From NCBI RefSeq assembly GCF_001434835.1, contig NZ_AZDV01000007.1, positions 1-64,000 on the forward strand: a stretch of DNA of 64,000 bases, read 5' to 3'. Position numbers and translations under genes: made by a program. Positions 49,877 through 60,599 of this stretch are shown here, one piece after another (the stretch's first letter is position 1; every line of letters begins with the position of its first letter). The notes below the pieces were generated by a model. The model saw only the letters and a program-made list of their open reading frames with translations, searched no databases and had not been told where the DNA came from. The DNA is from Levilactobacillus acidifarinae DSM 19394 = JCM 15949 (GTDB lineage Bacteria > Bacillota > Bacilli > Lactobacillales > Lactobacillaceae).

Positions 49877-50293
49877 ATGGCCCGTGTTGAAGTTAAACGC
49901 GGTGACGTATTCTTCGCCGATCTATCACCGGTCGTTGGTTCGGAACAGGGTGGCATGCGCCCCGTGTTGGTGATTCAAAACAACGTGGGGAACCACTACA
50001 GTCCGACCGTAATCGTGGCGGCAATCACCGCCCGGATTGAGAAGCCCAAAATGCCGACGCACGTCGGTATTTCGGCGGACAATACCGGCATTGAGCGGGA
50101 TTCCGTCATTTTGCTTGAACAAATCCGGACGATTGATAAGCAACGGTTAAAAGACCAGGTGACACATTTAGATGTTAAGACCATGGCCGCGGTTGACGCG
50201 GCGTTGGCCACTAGCATCGGTCTGGCGGATCGGTCCCGGAAGAAACGACCAACTAAAAAAGTACATAGTAATCGACAGACGCGCGTGCAGTGA
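49877..50293 (+). CDS. mazF: MazF/PemK-type endoribonuclease toxin
   Basis: The 138-residue protein has the MazF fold signature: [32 protein letters not shown], with catalytic Arg28 and the later Thr in [10 protein letters not shown]. It cleaves mRNA at short motifs. A basic C-terminal tail after residue 115 ([10 protein letters not shown]) extends beyond Bacillus NdoA. Its site GGGGATGGCGG precedes the ATG. It is probably in operon with acpS, alr and the small ORF. Confidence 0.93.
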   Translation: MARVEVKRGDVFFADLSPVVGSEQGGMRPVLVIQNNVGNHYSPTVIVAAITARIEKPKMPTHVGISADNTGIERDSVILLEQIRTIDKQRLKDQVTHLDVKTMAAVDAALATSIGLADRSRKKRPTKKVHSNRQTRVQ

Positions 50294-50306
50294 TGCTGCG
50301 CGTTTT
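50279..50306 (+). terminator. mazF terminator
   Basis: CGCG.GCAG pairs with CTGCGCG across the mazF stop codon, followed by five T. The stem overlaps the last codons. Confidence 0.7.
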
Positions 50307-50315
50307 TGGTCAAAC

Positions 50316-50351
50316 AAAAACGGACGGTCCTTTTGGGAACCGCCCGTTTTT
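50316..50351 (-). terminator. terminator of CBS-domain gene
   Basis: AAAAACGGaCGGT pairs with ACCGcCCGTTTTT around a Pu/Py mismatch. On the minus strand a T run follows. Confidence 0.8.
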
Positions 50352-50361
50352 ACGTAATAGC

Positions 50362-51003
50362 TTAGTTTTCGTGACGTAAATCTTCAATTTCGGGCACGTG
50401 GAATTCTTTGCGTTCCAGGGCGTGCACAATCCGGTCGAGCTTATCTTCGTCGACTTCGGCGGGGAGGGTGAACATGGTCCGGTGAACCAGTTCGCCTTCT
50501 TGTGCATCCAGACTGATGACGCTGGCAATCGAGGTGTACTTGGTGATGACCTTGGCCATGCCAGCTAGGTCACCGCGTTCACCGGCTGAAACGACGGTTA
50601 AGACGTAACTACCGATGTTGACGTTCCAGGATTGGGACAGCATGTCCATCAACCGGGTGTGGGTCAGAATCCCGTAAAAGGCGTTCTTGTCGTCTAACAC
50701 CGCGATGTAAGGTAAGTCCTTAATCGAGAAGAAGACGTTGAAGAAAGCGGCGTTTACGGAAATGAATTTCGTGGCATTTTTTAACAGGGACGTCACTGGT
50801 AACTGCATATCGCCGCCCCGTGATTTATGGCGGTAAATGTGCATCTTGTAGATGTTCCCCCGGAAAATTTGCCCCGTTTCATCTAGAATCGGCACACAAC
50901 GGTACCCGGAATCTTCAAGGACTTTTAAGGCCTGTTCCAGGGTAACATCCTCGCGAACCGTCACTAAGCGTTCCTTCGGTTTCACTAGGGATTTAAGCAA
51001 CAT
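50362..51003 (-). CDS. CBS-pair and ACT-like domain protein (AcuB/CbpA-like)
   Basis: The 213-residue cytoplasmic protein has two CBS motifs (about 1-60 and 70-130: VTLEQALKVLEDSGYRCVPIL; DLPYIAVLDDKNAFYGILT) and a C-terminal ACT-like segment from about 140 (SYVLTVVSAGERGDLAGMAKV). CBS pairs bind adenosine ligands. In relatives of this layout the ligand can be c-di-AMP (CbpA of Listeria), while AcuB of Bacillus has the same size. I cannot decide between them. ATG 51003 is fixed by AGGAGG upstream. Confidence 0.85.
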   Translation of the reverse strand: MLLKSLVKPKERLVTVREDVTLEQALKVLEDSGYRCVPILDETGQIFRGNIYKMHIYRHKSRGGDMQLPVTSLLKNATKFISVNAAFFNVFFSIKDLPYIAVLDDKNAFYGILTHTRLMDMLSQSWNVNIGSYVLTVVSAGERGDLAGMAKVITKYTSIASVISLDAQEGELVHRTMFTLPAEVDEDKLDRIVHALERKEFHVPEIEDLRHEN

Positions 51004-51168
51004 AGCAGATGACCTCCTAAAATTAGAAAACTTCTCATAATCTTTTCTAATGATACCATATTCGGCGATTATTAGGTAGTTTATTTTTAATAAAGGTGGT
51101 AAACGACGGGTTAAGATTGACGAAGACGGTCCCGATAAATCAACCGTACCGTACGAACCTCCCCCAGT

Positions 51169-51207
51169 AAAAAAACGGCAGTCGCCTGAAAACGACTGCC
51201 GTTTTTT
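51169..51207 (-). terminator. L,D-transpeptidase terminator
   Basis: Perfect stem AACGGCAGTCG/CGACTGCCGTT. On the minus strand it follows the transpeptidase stop and ends in TTTTTT. Confidence 0.88.
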
Positions 51208-51224
51208 GAGAATATGATTAAATT

Positions 51225-52640
51225 TTAGAAAATGATGACGGGGGTCCCGACCTTCACGTTTGCGTAAACTGACGCAATCTGAGAAGGTGGTGTGTTGACA
51301 CACCCGTGGGAACCGTGTTGCTTGTACCACGTGCCCCCGTATTGCGGTTGCCACGACGAATCGTGAATCCCGACACCGGTATCGTCAACGGGCATCCAGT
51401 ACTTCACCTTGGAAGCGTAACTGGAACCGTTGTCGTTTTGTCCGCGTAACGTCGTATTTCGTTGCTTGCTCCAGATGACCCAGACACCGGTCGGGGTGTG
51501 ATGAGCCGTCGTCGGTAAGCCGGTGACCACGTCGGTTGACACGACGACCTTACCGTTCTTGTAGACCCACATGTGTTGGTTGGTCTTATCGACTTCCACG
51601 TAGGAGTTACCAATATCCGTTCCGTTACTGTGGTAGCCGGAGCCTTGGATAACGGGGGTCCGGGTCATGCCCTTACCCGCGAGGATCAACTTGCTGAGGG
51701 CTGGCGTTTCCTTTTTGACGTTGATGCTCCAGCCGTACAGCCCAGCCTTAACCTTGACCGTGCCTCGTTTCGTGGACTTGAACGTCCGGGTCTTGTTGAT
51801 GGTGCCGTACTGATGACTCAGCTTGGTCAGGTATTGTTTGATGGCCGTTTGGTTGGTCGTGAGTTGGCCATTCTTCAAGGTCAACCAGTTGCCCAAAGTG
51901 TTAGCGGACAAAGTAATTTTATGGTTGCTTAATTTATAAACGTAGGTTTGCTTGGTGATGGCTTGGGCTTTAGCCTTGGCCGTCTTGAAACTGGCACTAG
52001 TCGTGGTGACCTGGGGTTTGATGTAATCCCGGTCGACGTTGACTGTGGTGTGGCCCTGTTCGATGGCTGCGGTAATTGAGCTGGCAACCTTGGCGGTGTC
52101 CAGTTGGTTCCCGTTAACTTCCTTAGTTACCTGGAGTTGGTCGTTCTGGTAAGTGAACGAGGCGTCCTTCGAAGCCGTCCGCGTCTGGTTAGCTTTGGTC
52201 GTAATCTGCTTAGCCAGGGTTAAAATGCTTTGATGATTCTCATTGCTGGCGTTGAGCTTGATGCTATCCGCCGTGGCCGTGGTCACGTGGCTGGGCCAAC
52301 TCCAAGCGTTTTGCTTATTGATGAGTTGTTGTAAGGCCTTGGTCGACGTCACCTTTAGGTCGGCCTGCTGAGTGTTGAACGCCGCGACCGTTTTCTGACC
52401 GTCCTTTAAGGTTAATTTCTGATCCTGCATGGCGGCCTTTAACTTAGTTGCGGCTTGTTTGGCCGTACTCCCACCGACGTTGACGCCGGCAATTTGGGTA
52501 TCCTTAAAGAAGACGTTGGCTGACGAGTAGTGGAGTGCTTGGCCAACGTAAATGGCACCGACCGCCACGCAGGCGGTGACGATGCCGATAACGACTGCTT
52601 TTCGCTTTTTCATTAAGTTCGGATCGGCTGCTCCGGTCAC
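51225..52640 (-). CDS. L,D-transpeptidase (YkuD) with N-terminal binding domain
   Basis: The 471-residue secreted enzyme has an N-terminal membrane anchor (AVVIGIVTACVAVGAIYVG), a repeated peptidoglycan-binding (PG_binding_4-like) region from about 45 to 320, and a C-terminal YkuD domain with HGSHGCVNTP (nucleophile Cys446). It makes or edits 3-3 cross-links or attaches proteins to the wall. The start is uncertain: GTG 52640 has GAAGG close by, while ATG 52613 (MKKRKAVV) gives a cleaner anchor but no site. A structured leader lies upstream. Confidence 0.9.
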   Translation of the reverse strand: MTGAADPNLMKKRKAVVIGIVTACVAVGAIYVGQALHYSSANVFFKDTQIAGVNVGGSTAKQAATKLKAAMQDQKLTLKDGQKTVAAFNTQQADLKVTSTKALQQLINKQNAWSWPSHVTTATADSIKLNASNENHQSILTLAKQITTKANQTRTASKDASFTYQNDQLQVTKEVNGNQLDTAKVASSITAAIEQGHTTVNVDRDYIKPQVTTTSASFKTAKAKAQAITKQTYVYKLSNHKITLSANTLGNWLTLKNGQLTTNQTAIKQYLTKLSHQYGTINKTRTFKSTKRGTVKVKAGLYGWSINVKKETPALSKLILAGKGMTRTPVIQGSGYHSNGTDIGNSYVEVDKTNQHMWVYKNGKVVVSTDVVTGLPTTAHHTPTGVWVIWSKQRNTTLRGQNDNGSSYASKVKYWMPVDDTGVGIHDSSWQPQYGGTWYKQHGSHGCVNTPPSQIASVYANVKVGTPVIIF

Positions 52641-52726
52641 TTAACCTTCGCAGAGAGATCCGGTTCACCTCCTGGATTAAATAGTGTGAAGCCCCTTTTT
52701 GAACGTGAGTTCGTTTCCGATGACAG

Positions 52727-52847
52727 AATTAATGAGCTCGGTGCGTCCCAGAGCAACAATAGGTAAGTTAACGAGCTGACAACGCCAATCCAAACCCCTC
52801 ATTAATTGGCGCCAGCGACCAACTAAGGTCCTAGCTGGCAACTCGTT
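52727..52847 (-). promoter_or_regulatory. structured leader upstream of the L,D-transpeptidase
   Basis: Read on the minus strand, this segment can fold as a three-way junction. P1 is AACGAG/CTCGTT (52842-52847 with 52770-52775). P2 is CCAGC/GCTGG with inner GACC/GGTC (52812-52838). P3 is CGCCAAT/ATTGGCG (52783-52789 with 52805-52811). An alternative 10-bp helix AATTAATGAG/CTCATTAATT (52727-52736 with 52798-52807) would break P3. The class is not one I know. The rest of 52641-53077 shows no gene. Confidence 0.5.
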
Positions 52848-53077
52848 CAATCACCGATATCATATCATCAGGTTACTTCAAATAGCCTTAAAAGACAATG
52901 GAAAAGCAATTTTTGAGAGGGGTTTCATCGTTGACGTTACAGGGAAGTGACCGGTTTTGAAAAACTTTAACAGCCTGAAGTATTAGGGAGCTTTTTCCGC
53001 CCGGGAAGGTCTTCGTAAATAAGCCGGGAGTGACCACCAGAACGGCTAAAAATTGGAAGCAAGACACATGGTGACAC

Positions 53078-53107
53078 AAAAAAGGTCATCCCGCGGGATG
53101 ACCTTTT
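53078..53107 (-). terminator. ldh terminator
   Basis: AAAAGGTCATCCCG is followed by its inverse; on the minus strand six T follow. Confidence 0.85.
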
Positions 53108-53124
53108 GCCGTAATCTAGGTAGA

Positions 53125-54093
<969 letters not shown>

Positions 54094-54138
54094 CTAAATA
54101 AATTTTGACATCCAGGTACGCTAAAATACCCAAATGTA

Positions 54139-54147
54139 AGTATAACA
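54139..54147 (-). promoter_or_regulatory. ldh promoter, extended -10
   Basis: On the minus strand TGT followed by TATACT (54144-54139), about 50 bases before ldh. The -35 match is poor. On the plus strand of the same gap, TGC-TATACT near 54256-54265 probably drives pth, followed by a leader hairpin (54298-54336). Confidence 0.55.
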
Positions 54148-54381
54148 TGTAACTTAACCAGCGGCCACGACCCAAAGGCGTAAATTTCACAAATTGAATT
54201 GTTTTGGCGCCCAACGGCTAAGCCTAGTCGCCAGGAGTGAAGTTGCTAGGGGACTATGCTATACTAATGACGGTTGACTAAGAACGAAAAAGTAAACAGC
54301 CAGCTGAACGGCCACGCGGTCGTCCGGCTATTTTGTTTCTGATTTTAAATTCAATAGTAATAAGGGAGAACTTACTTAAAA

Positions 54382-54939
54382 ATGAAAATGATTGTTGGTT
54401 TGGGAAACATTGGTCCCCAATACGATAATACCCGGCACAACACCGGCTTCATGGTGGTCGACGCTTTGGCACAGGCCCACCAGATCGACCTAACCACCCG
54501 CAAGATGGATGCCCGGTACGGTATGGGCGTGATTAACGGGGAAAAGGTCATGATTGTGAAACCGACCACGTTTATGAACGAGTCGGGACGGGCAGTCCAC
54601 CCGTTGATGCAGTACTACAAGGTACCCGTGGAAGATCTGATCGTCGTGCAAGACGACATGGACCTGCCGTTGGGCCGCATTCGCTTACGAGATCACGGGT
54701 CCGCGGGGGGCCACAACGGAATCAAGAGCTTGATTGCGCATGTCGGCACCCAAGACTTTGCCCGGATTAAGGTCGGCATCGCCCATCCCCAACAACACAC
54801 GGTCGTAGACTACGTGCTGGGTCGCTTCACGGCGGACCAGCAACCGGTCTTTAACCAGGCTAGTGATCACGCGGTCGCTGCGCTGGAAGACTGGGTGGCC
54901 GGGATGGACTTTGCCCAATTGATGAACCGGTACAATTAA
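54382..54939 (+). CDS. pth: peptidyl-tRNA hydrolase
   Basis: The 185-residue enzyme recycles tRNA from aborted peptidyl-tRNA. VGLGNIGPQYDNTRHNTGFMVVD carries the catalytic His20 and Asn10-type residues. GSAGGHNGIKS and QDFARIKVGI are conserved. The ATG follows AAGGGAGAAC. It is 17 bases before mfd, the same order as in Bacillus. Confidence 0.96.
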   Translation: MKMIVGLGNIGPQYDNTRHNTGFMVVDALAQAHQIDLTTRKMDARYGMGVINGEKVMIVKPTTFMNESGRAVHPLMQYYKVPVEDLIVVQDDMDLPLGRIRLRDHGSAGGHNGIKSLIAHVGTQDFARIKVGIAHPQQHTVVDYVLGRFTADQQPVFNQASDHAVAALEDWVAGMDFAQLMNRYN

Positions 54940-54956
54940 GATAGGAAGTTATTCTA

Positions 54957-57900
54957 GTGAATTTAGAAGGATTTTTGACCCAAACGGCACCTTATATGGC
55001 CATTCACCAGGCCATCGCCCCGGGCCAGCGGCAACTGGTGACCGGGCTGAACGGCTCGGCCGAAACGCTCCTCATTGCCAGTCTCCTTCATGATCAACAC
55101 CGCTCACTGATCTACGTGACGGATACCCTGTATCACGCAGGGCAGTTGGTCGATGATTTGGCAAACCTACTGGGCGAGAATGAACTTTATGAATTTCCGG
55201 TCGAGGAACTCTTAGCGGCGGAAGTGGCGACCAGTTCACCGGAATATCGAGCGGATCGGATTGACGCCTTACGGGCGCTTCAAAGCGACCGGCCCGTGGT
55301 GGTGGTCACCGCGTTGTCCGGCCTGCGGCGGTTTTTACCGGCGCCCCAGAACTTTGCGGCGGCACGATTTGCCGTCAAGGTGGGCGATGAATTTGATTTA
55401 GAGGCGTTGCAAAAGCAACTCTTCGCCATGGGCTACACCCATCAAAAATTAGTGGCAGCACCCGGGGACTTTGCGGTCCGCGGGTCAATTGTCGATATTT
55501 ATCCGTTGGCCGCGGACTATCCGGTCAGAGTTGACTTTTTCGATACCGAGGTCGATTCCCTGCGGTATTTCGATCCGGCGACCCAGCGAAGTGTGGAAAA
55601 CGTCGATCAGGTCGAAGTCTTACCGGCGACCGACTTTATTTTAACGGCGGCTGAACGCCAGACGGGGGCGGACAAACTAACGCAGGAGTTGGCGGCCCAG
55701 ACGGCCACGTTATCGGCCGAAGACGCTGAAACGCTGACCAACCAAGTCCAACCATTGATTGACGGCCTGAAGAAGGGGTCGGTCGATCCCCAACTCCTGG
55801 AATTTGCCGACTACCTGTTTCCGGCCCATCACCAGATCTTAGACTACTTAGATGCGGCTGGAACGGTGTTGTTTGGCGACTACGCCCGGTTACAGGACGG
55901 CGAGCGCCAACTCCTAGAAGACGAGGCCAATTGGGCGACCGATAAGTTGGCTCACCACCAGATTTTTGCGCAGCAGACCTTCGGCGGCGAACTCCGGCCC
56001 ATCGTGCGTGACGATAAGCACGCGCAGATTATGCTCTCGCTGTTTCAAAAGGGCATGGGGAGCTTACGGTTTACCGCGATCACCAACGTGACGACCCGGG
56101 CGATGCAACAGTTCTTCAGTCAATTACCGGTGATGAAGACCGAAATTGACCGGTGGCACAAGCAGGGACAAACGGTGGTGCTGCTGGTCCAGGACGAAGA
56201 GCGGCTGGCGAAGATCGAAAAAACGCTCGACGATTTTGAGATTCAGGTCGTGTTGACCAAACGGGAGAACCTGCAACCAGGCTTGACCCAGTTAGTGCCG
56301 GAACGCTTACAGACGGGGTTTGAACTCCCCGAGGCCAAATTGGTGGTTATCACCGAAGCCGAGATGTTCCAGAAAATTACCAAGAAACGCCCGCGGCGCC
56401 AGAGTATGGCCAATGCCGAACGGTTGAAGAGTTACACCGACCTGAAGCCCGGGGATTACGTGGTACACGTCAATCACGGGATCGGGAAGTTTATCGGGAT
56501 GCAGACGTTAACGGTCGATGGTGTCCACCAGGACTACATGACCATCGACTATCAGGACAACGCGCAGTTGTTCATTCCGGTGACCCAGTTAAACCTGATC
56601 CAAAAGTATGTCTCATCCGAAGATAAAAAGCCGCGAATTAACAAATTGGGCGGGTCCGAATGGGCTAAGACCAAGAGCAAAGTGGCGGCCAAGATTGAAG
56701 ACATCGCCGACGAGCTGGTCGATTTGTACGCCAAACGAGCGGCCGAGAAGGGGTACGCCTTTCCCGCCGATGATAGCTTACAAACCGACTTCGATAACAG
56801 CTTCCCCTACGCCGAAACGCCGGACCAGTTGCGTTCCATCAACGAAGTGAAGCACGACATGGAAAAACCGCGGCCGATGGACCGCTTGTTGGTCGGCGAC
56901 GTGGGCTACGGCAAGACCGAAGTTGCCTTACGGGCGGCCTTTAAGGCGGTCGAAGCCGGCAAACAAGTGGCTTTTCTGGTGCCAACGACGATTCTAGCGC
57001 AACAACACTACGACACCATGGTCAACCGGTTTGAAGGTTACCCGATCACCGTGGAAATGTTCTCGCGGTTCCGGACCACGAAGCAAATTCACCAGTCGAT
57101 CAAGGACTTAGAAACCGGTCAATTGGATATCGTGGTGGGGACCCACCGGCTCCTGTCCAAGGATGTAAAATTTAAGAACTTAGGGCTGGTCTTAGTCGAT
57201 GAGGAACAACGGTTTGGCGTGAAGCATAAGGAACGCTTGAAGCAATTGAAAGCTAACGTTGACGTCTTGACGCTGACGGCGACACCGATTCCCCGGACGT
57301 TGCACATGTCGATGCTCGGGGTCCGCGACCTGTCGGTGATTGAGACGCCACCGGCTAACCGGTTCCCGATTCAGACCTACGTGATGGAGCAAAACGCGGG
57401 GGCCATTCAGGACGGGATTCGTCGGGAAATGCAGCGCGGGGGCCAAGTCTTCTACCTGCACAACCGGGTGGACGATATTGAAAAAACGGTAAGCCAGTTG
57501 CAGGCCTTAGTGCCCGAAGCCCAGATTGGGTACATTCACGGGCAGATGACCGAGGCTCAACTCGAAGGGGTCTTATTTGACTTTCTACGCGGGGAATACG
57601 ACGTCCTGGTCACCACGACCATCATCGAAACGGGGATCGACATCCCCAACGCCAACACCCTGTTCGTGGAAAATGCCGACCGGATGGGCCTGTCGCAGTT
57701 GTATCAATTGCGGGGCCGGATCGGGCGAAGCAACCGGGTGGCTTACGCCTACTTCACCTATCAGCCCAACAAGGTGCTGACCGAAGTGAGCGAGAAACGG
57801 TTGGAAGCCATCAAGGACTTCACCGAGCTGGGGTCCGGATTTAAAATTGCGATGCGCGATCTCTCGATTCGTGGCGCCGGTAACCTGTTAGGGAAGCAGC

Positions 57901-58514
57901 AACACGGATTTATCAATTCCGTGGGGTACGACCTCTACACGCAGATGTTGAGTGACGCCGTCGCTAAGAAGCGCGGACGGCACACCCAACCCAAAACCGA
58001 TACGACCGTGGAATTGGGTGTGGAAGCTTACCTGCCAAGCGATTATATTGAAGACGAACAGCAGAAGATTGAAATGTACAAACGAATTCGGCAACTGGAA
58101 AGTGACGATGAGGTAGCGGAAATTCAGGCGGACCTGATCGACCGCTTTGGCGAATATCCGGCCGCGGTCGGCCAACTCCTGACGATTGGGCAGTTAAAGT
58201 TGGCCGCGGACTTGGCGTTGATCGACAAGATTCGCCGGGTCAACGGGGACATCTTTGTGACCATCTCTAAGCAGGGAACCGATATTCTCGGTGGTGAGGA
58301 CGTTTTCAAGGCGTTAGCCGCCACCAAACTGAAGGCTACGGTCACCATTAACGAGGACCGATTACACGTTAAATTAGTGATTCAACCGAAAATGACGGTC
58401 GACGACTGGTTGCCGCAACTACGCCAGTTCATTGCCGCGTTACGCGATATTGTGGTGCCGGTGACGGCTCCCCAAGCAGAACAGACAACTGATACGGACC
58501 AGACGAGTCACTAA
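54957..58514 (+). CDS. mfd: transcription-repair coupling factor
   Basis: The 1185-residue ATPase removes stalled RNA polymerase and recruits UvrA. The UvrB-like N-terminal part runs to about 350, and the RNA-polymerase-interacting domain begins near 490 (LKPGDYVVHVNHGIGKF). The RecG-like motor has Walker A GDVGYGKTE near residue 646 and DEEQRFG, and the TRCF C-domain closes the protein. Start is GTG 54957 behind AGGAAGT. Length is normal. Confidence 0.96.
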   Translation: MNLEGFLTQTAPYMAIHQAIAPGQRQLVTGLNGSAETLLIASLLHDQHRSLIYVTDTLYHAGQLVDDLANLLGENELYEFPVEELLAAEVATSSPEYRADRIDALRALQSDRPVVVVTALSGLRRFLPAPQNFAAARFAVKVGDEFDLEALQKQLFAMGYTHQKLVAAPGDFAVRGSIVDIYPLAADYPVRVDFFDTEVDSLRYFDPATQRSVENVDQVEVLPATDFILTAAERQTGADKLTQELAAQTATLSAEDAETLTNQVQPLIDGLKKGSVDPQLLEFADYLFPAHHQILDYLDAAGTVLFGDYARLQDGERQLLEDEANWATDKLAHHQIFAQQTFGGELRPIVRDDKHAQIMLSLFQKGMGSLRFTAITNVTTRAMQQFFSQLPVMKTEIDRWHKQGQTVVLLVQDEERLAKIEKTLDDFEIQVVLTKRENLQPGLTQLVPERLQTGFELPEAKLVVITEAEMFQKITKKRPRRQSMANAERLKSYTDLKPGDYVVHVNHGIGKFIGMQTLTVDGVHQDYMTIDYQDNAQLFIPVTQLNLIQKYVSSEDKKPRINKLGGSEWAKTKSKVAAKIEDIADELVDLYAKRAAEKGYAFPADDSLQTDFDNSFPYAETPDQLRSINEVKHDMEKPRPMDRLLVGDVGYGKTEVALRAAFKAVEAGKQVAFLVPTTILAQQHYDTMVNRFEGYPITVEMFSRFRTTKQIHQSIKDLETGQLDIVVGTHRLLSKDVKFKNLGLVLVDEEQRFGVKHKERLKQLKANVDVLTLTATPIPRTLHMSMLGVRDLSVIETPPANRFPIQTYVMEQNAGAIQDGIRREMQRGGQVFYLHNRVDDIEKTVSQLQALVPEAQIGYIHGQMTEAQLEGVLFDFLRGEYDVLVTTTIIETGIDIPNANTLFVENADRMGLSQLYQLRGRIGRSNRVAYAYFTYQPNKVLTEVSEKRLEAIKDFTELGSGFKIAMRDLSIRGAGNLLGKQQHGFINSVGYDLYTQMLSDAVAKKRGRHTQPKTDTTVELGVEAYLPSDYIEDEQQKIEMYKRIRQLESDDEVAEIQADLIDRFGEYPAAVGQLLTIGQLKLAADLALIDKIRRVNGDIFVTISKQGTDILGGEDVFKALAATKLKATVTINEDRLHVKLVIQPKMTVDDWLPQLRQFIAALRDIVVPVTAPQAEQTTDTDQTSH

Positions 58515-58529
58515 TTAGTCAACGGTCAG

Positions 58530-58558
58530 TTGGCAACGGCTCATGGGTGCGGTACAAT
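58530..58558 (+). promoter_or_regulatory. promoter of the flippase gene
   Basis: TTGGCA (58530-58535), 17-base spacer, TACAAT (58553-58558). Confidence 0.75.
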
Positions 58559-58633
58559 GGGGGCTTGAATTTCGGTGGCGAGTCGTTCTAAGACCGCTAC
58601 GCAAGTCCCTAACGGGGAAGAAGGAGGCGGCCT

Positions 58634-60214
58634 ATGGGTCACCATAACGTAAATACGACCCTGCGTGGTGCCTTAGTCTTGTCGATCGCGGCGTTTATCG
58701 CCAAGGTTTTGAGTGCCGTTTACCGCGTACCCTTTCAGAACTTGGTCGGTAATACGGGGTTCTACGTGTACCAACAAGTCTATCCGCTCTATGGTATCGG
58801 GATGACCTTCGCGTTAAGCGGGTTGCCCGTGTTTATCTCTAAGCTCATCGCGGATGCCCCCGATCGTTCCAGCCAACAGTGGGTTGCGCGGCAAATCTAT
58901 CGGTGGACCTGGGGGTTGGCCCTGGTGATCTTTGTTGGGCTTCAGCTGGGGGCTCCCTGGCTAGCGCGGGGGATGGGCGATCCCCAATTGACGCCGCTGA
59001 TTCGGATGGTGGCGTGGATGTTTCTACTGATGCCCGACTTATCCGTGAACCGGGGCGTCCATCAGGGGCAATTTCAAATGCTCCCCACGGCGCGTTCCCA
59101 GGTGGTCGAGCAGACCGTCCGGGTGATCGTCATCCTAACGGTCGCGGTACTCGCGACCCAGCACGGGTGGTCCGATTACCGGATGGGGGCCTGGGCCATG
59201 AGCAGTGGGGCCATTGCGGCCGTGGCAGCTTGGTTGGTTTTGCCACGTTGGCGCGAACCACTGGCGGGGCCCGTGACGCCGGTACCGCACGTCGGTCGGC
59301 GGTTGCTGATCGAAGGGGGTACCTTGTGCCTGTTAACGGCCATGATGGTGTTACTTCAGTTGGTTGACTCATTTACCGTGAAGAATGGTCTGGTGGCCGG
59401 TGGGCTTTCCGATTTAGCGGCTAAGAACCTCAAAGGGGTCTACGACAGAGCGCAGCCGTTGGTCCAGTTGGGCCTGGTCGTGGCGGTGGCCTTTGCCACG
59501 TCGCTCTTACCGGCGTTAACGGCGGCACTGAACCGCGGCCGGTTGCGCGAATTCAAACGCCTAACGACCACCATGATGCGGATTGCCTTGGTGATCGCGG
59601 CGGCCGCGACCGCGGGACTGATCAGTCTGATGCCCTGGGTTGACCGGTTATTATTTGGCAACGCCCAGGGAGCTTGGATGCTGGCGGTCTACATGCTCAG
59701 TATCATCTTAGCAACGTTGATTCAAACTTATAACAGTGTGCTCCAGAGTCGTGACCAATACCGGTTGACCGTGGTGGCGTTACTCAGTGGGTTGGCCGTC
59801 AAAGCGGCGGCCAACCATTGGGCGGTCGCCAACTTCGGGGGGCTGGGGGCCAGCGCATTGACCGTTCTCAGTCTAGGCGTGACGGCGCTGATCATTTGGT
59901 TCGGTTCGGCGGCCACGTTACGATCGGGAATTTGGACCTGGCCGTTTGTGGGGAAACTACTCGGTTGTCTGGTCGTGATGACGGTCGGGGTGCGTGGGTT
60001 AGTTCGCTGGTTTCAGTGGGCTTGGCCGGCAGTGTACACCAGTCGCCTAGCCATTGGGGCCGCTTTGATCGTGGTGATTGGCATCGGCGGCTGCCTTTTT
60101 CTGGTAATGGCCCTGAGCTGTCGGTTACTGACCGTCCGGGAATGGTTGACGCTGCCCCACGCGGCTCCAGTATTACGGTTCTGGCAAAAAATTAGCCAAC
60201 ATGGAGGGAAATAA
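58634..60214 (+). CDS. polysaccharide/lipid flippase (SpoVB/MurJ-like, YabM)
   Basis: The 526-residue membrane protein has about 14 transmembrane helices and the N-terminal pattern of the MOP superfamily ([27 protein letters not shown], then [18 protein letters not shown]). Members flip lipid-linked wall precursors or polysaccharide units. Gene order after mfd matches Bacillus yabM. GGAGGCGGCC precedes the ATG. Whether it works in lipid II or another polymer is not shown. Confidence 0.9.
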   Translation: MGHHNVNTTLRGALVLSIAAFIAKVLSAVYRVPFQNLVGNTGFYVYQQVYPLYGIGMTFALSGLPVFISKLIADAPDRSSQQWVARQIYRWTWGLALVIFVGLQLGAPWLARGMGDPQLTPLIRMVAWMFLLMPDLSVNRGVHQGQFQMLPTARSQVVEQTVRVIVILTVAVLATQHGWSDYRMGAWAMSSGAIAAVAAWLVLPRWREPLAGPVTPVPHVGRRLLIEGGTLCLLTAMMVLLQLVDSFTVKNGLVAGGLSDLAAKNLKGVYDRAQPLVQLGLVVAVAFATSLLPALTAALNRGRLREFKRLTTTMMRIALVIAAAATAGLISLMPWVDRLLFGNAQGAWMLAVYMLSIILATLIQTYNSVLQSRDQYRLTVVALLSGLAVKAAANHWAVANFGGLGASALTVLSLGVTALIIWFGSAATLRSGIWTWPFVGKLLGCLVVMTVGVRGLVRWFQWAWPAVYTSRLAIGAALIVVIGIGGCLFLVMALSCRLLTVREWLTLPHAAPVLRFWQKISQHGGK

Positions 60215-60215
60215 T

Positions 60216-60488
60216 ATGCGTTTAGATAAATTTTTAAAGGTTTCGCGGATCATCAAGCGGCGTTCGGTCGCTAAGGAAATTGCGGACAAGGGCCGGATCT
60301 TGGTGAACGGTAAAGTTGCCAAGTCGTCGAGTAACGTGGCGACTAATGATGAGTTAGTTATTAAGTTCGGTAACAAAACGTTGACGGTCAAGGTCGACGC
60401 CTTACTAGAAACGACCAAGAAGGAAGACGCCGAACGGATGTACACCATCGTCAAGGAAGACTACGCTCAGGATTTTCGCGAAGATTAG
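60216..60488 (+). CDS. rqcP: S4-domain RNA-binding protein RqcP
   Basis: The 90-residue S4-like protein (YabO, Hsp15 family) binds 50S-peptidyl-tRNA complexes and helps RqcH add Ala tails in ribosome rescue. [33 protein letters not shown] is the S4 core. The ATG at 60216 follows GGAGGG, one base after the flippase stop, so translation is coupled. Confidence 0.94.
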   Translation: MRLDKFLKVSRIIKRRSVAKEIADKGRILVNGKVAKSSSNVATNDELVIKFGNKTLTVKVDALLETTKKEDAERMYTIVKEDYAQDFRED

Positions 60489-60531
60489 CCGGTTGAATAT
60501 GACGAATGTTTTACATTATACGTAACCCGCT

Positions 60532-60559
60532 AGACGGTTAATTTGAAAGTTGCTATACT
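60532..60559 (+). promoter_or_regulatory. divIC promoter
   Basis: TAGACG (60532-60537), 16-base spacer, extended TGC-TATACT (60554-60559). Confidence 0.65.
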
Positions 60560-60599
60560 CAAGTTAACTAATTTGGTAAAGTTCAGTGGGGTGAACGAG

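Noticed and set aside
52727-52847. ydaO-type c-di-AMP riboswitch before the transpeptidase
   Set aside because: The segment GTCAGCTCGTTAACTTACC vaguely recalls the 3' part of that class, but the conserved core segments are missing, so I left the class open.
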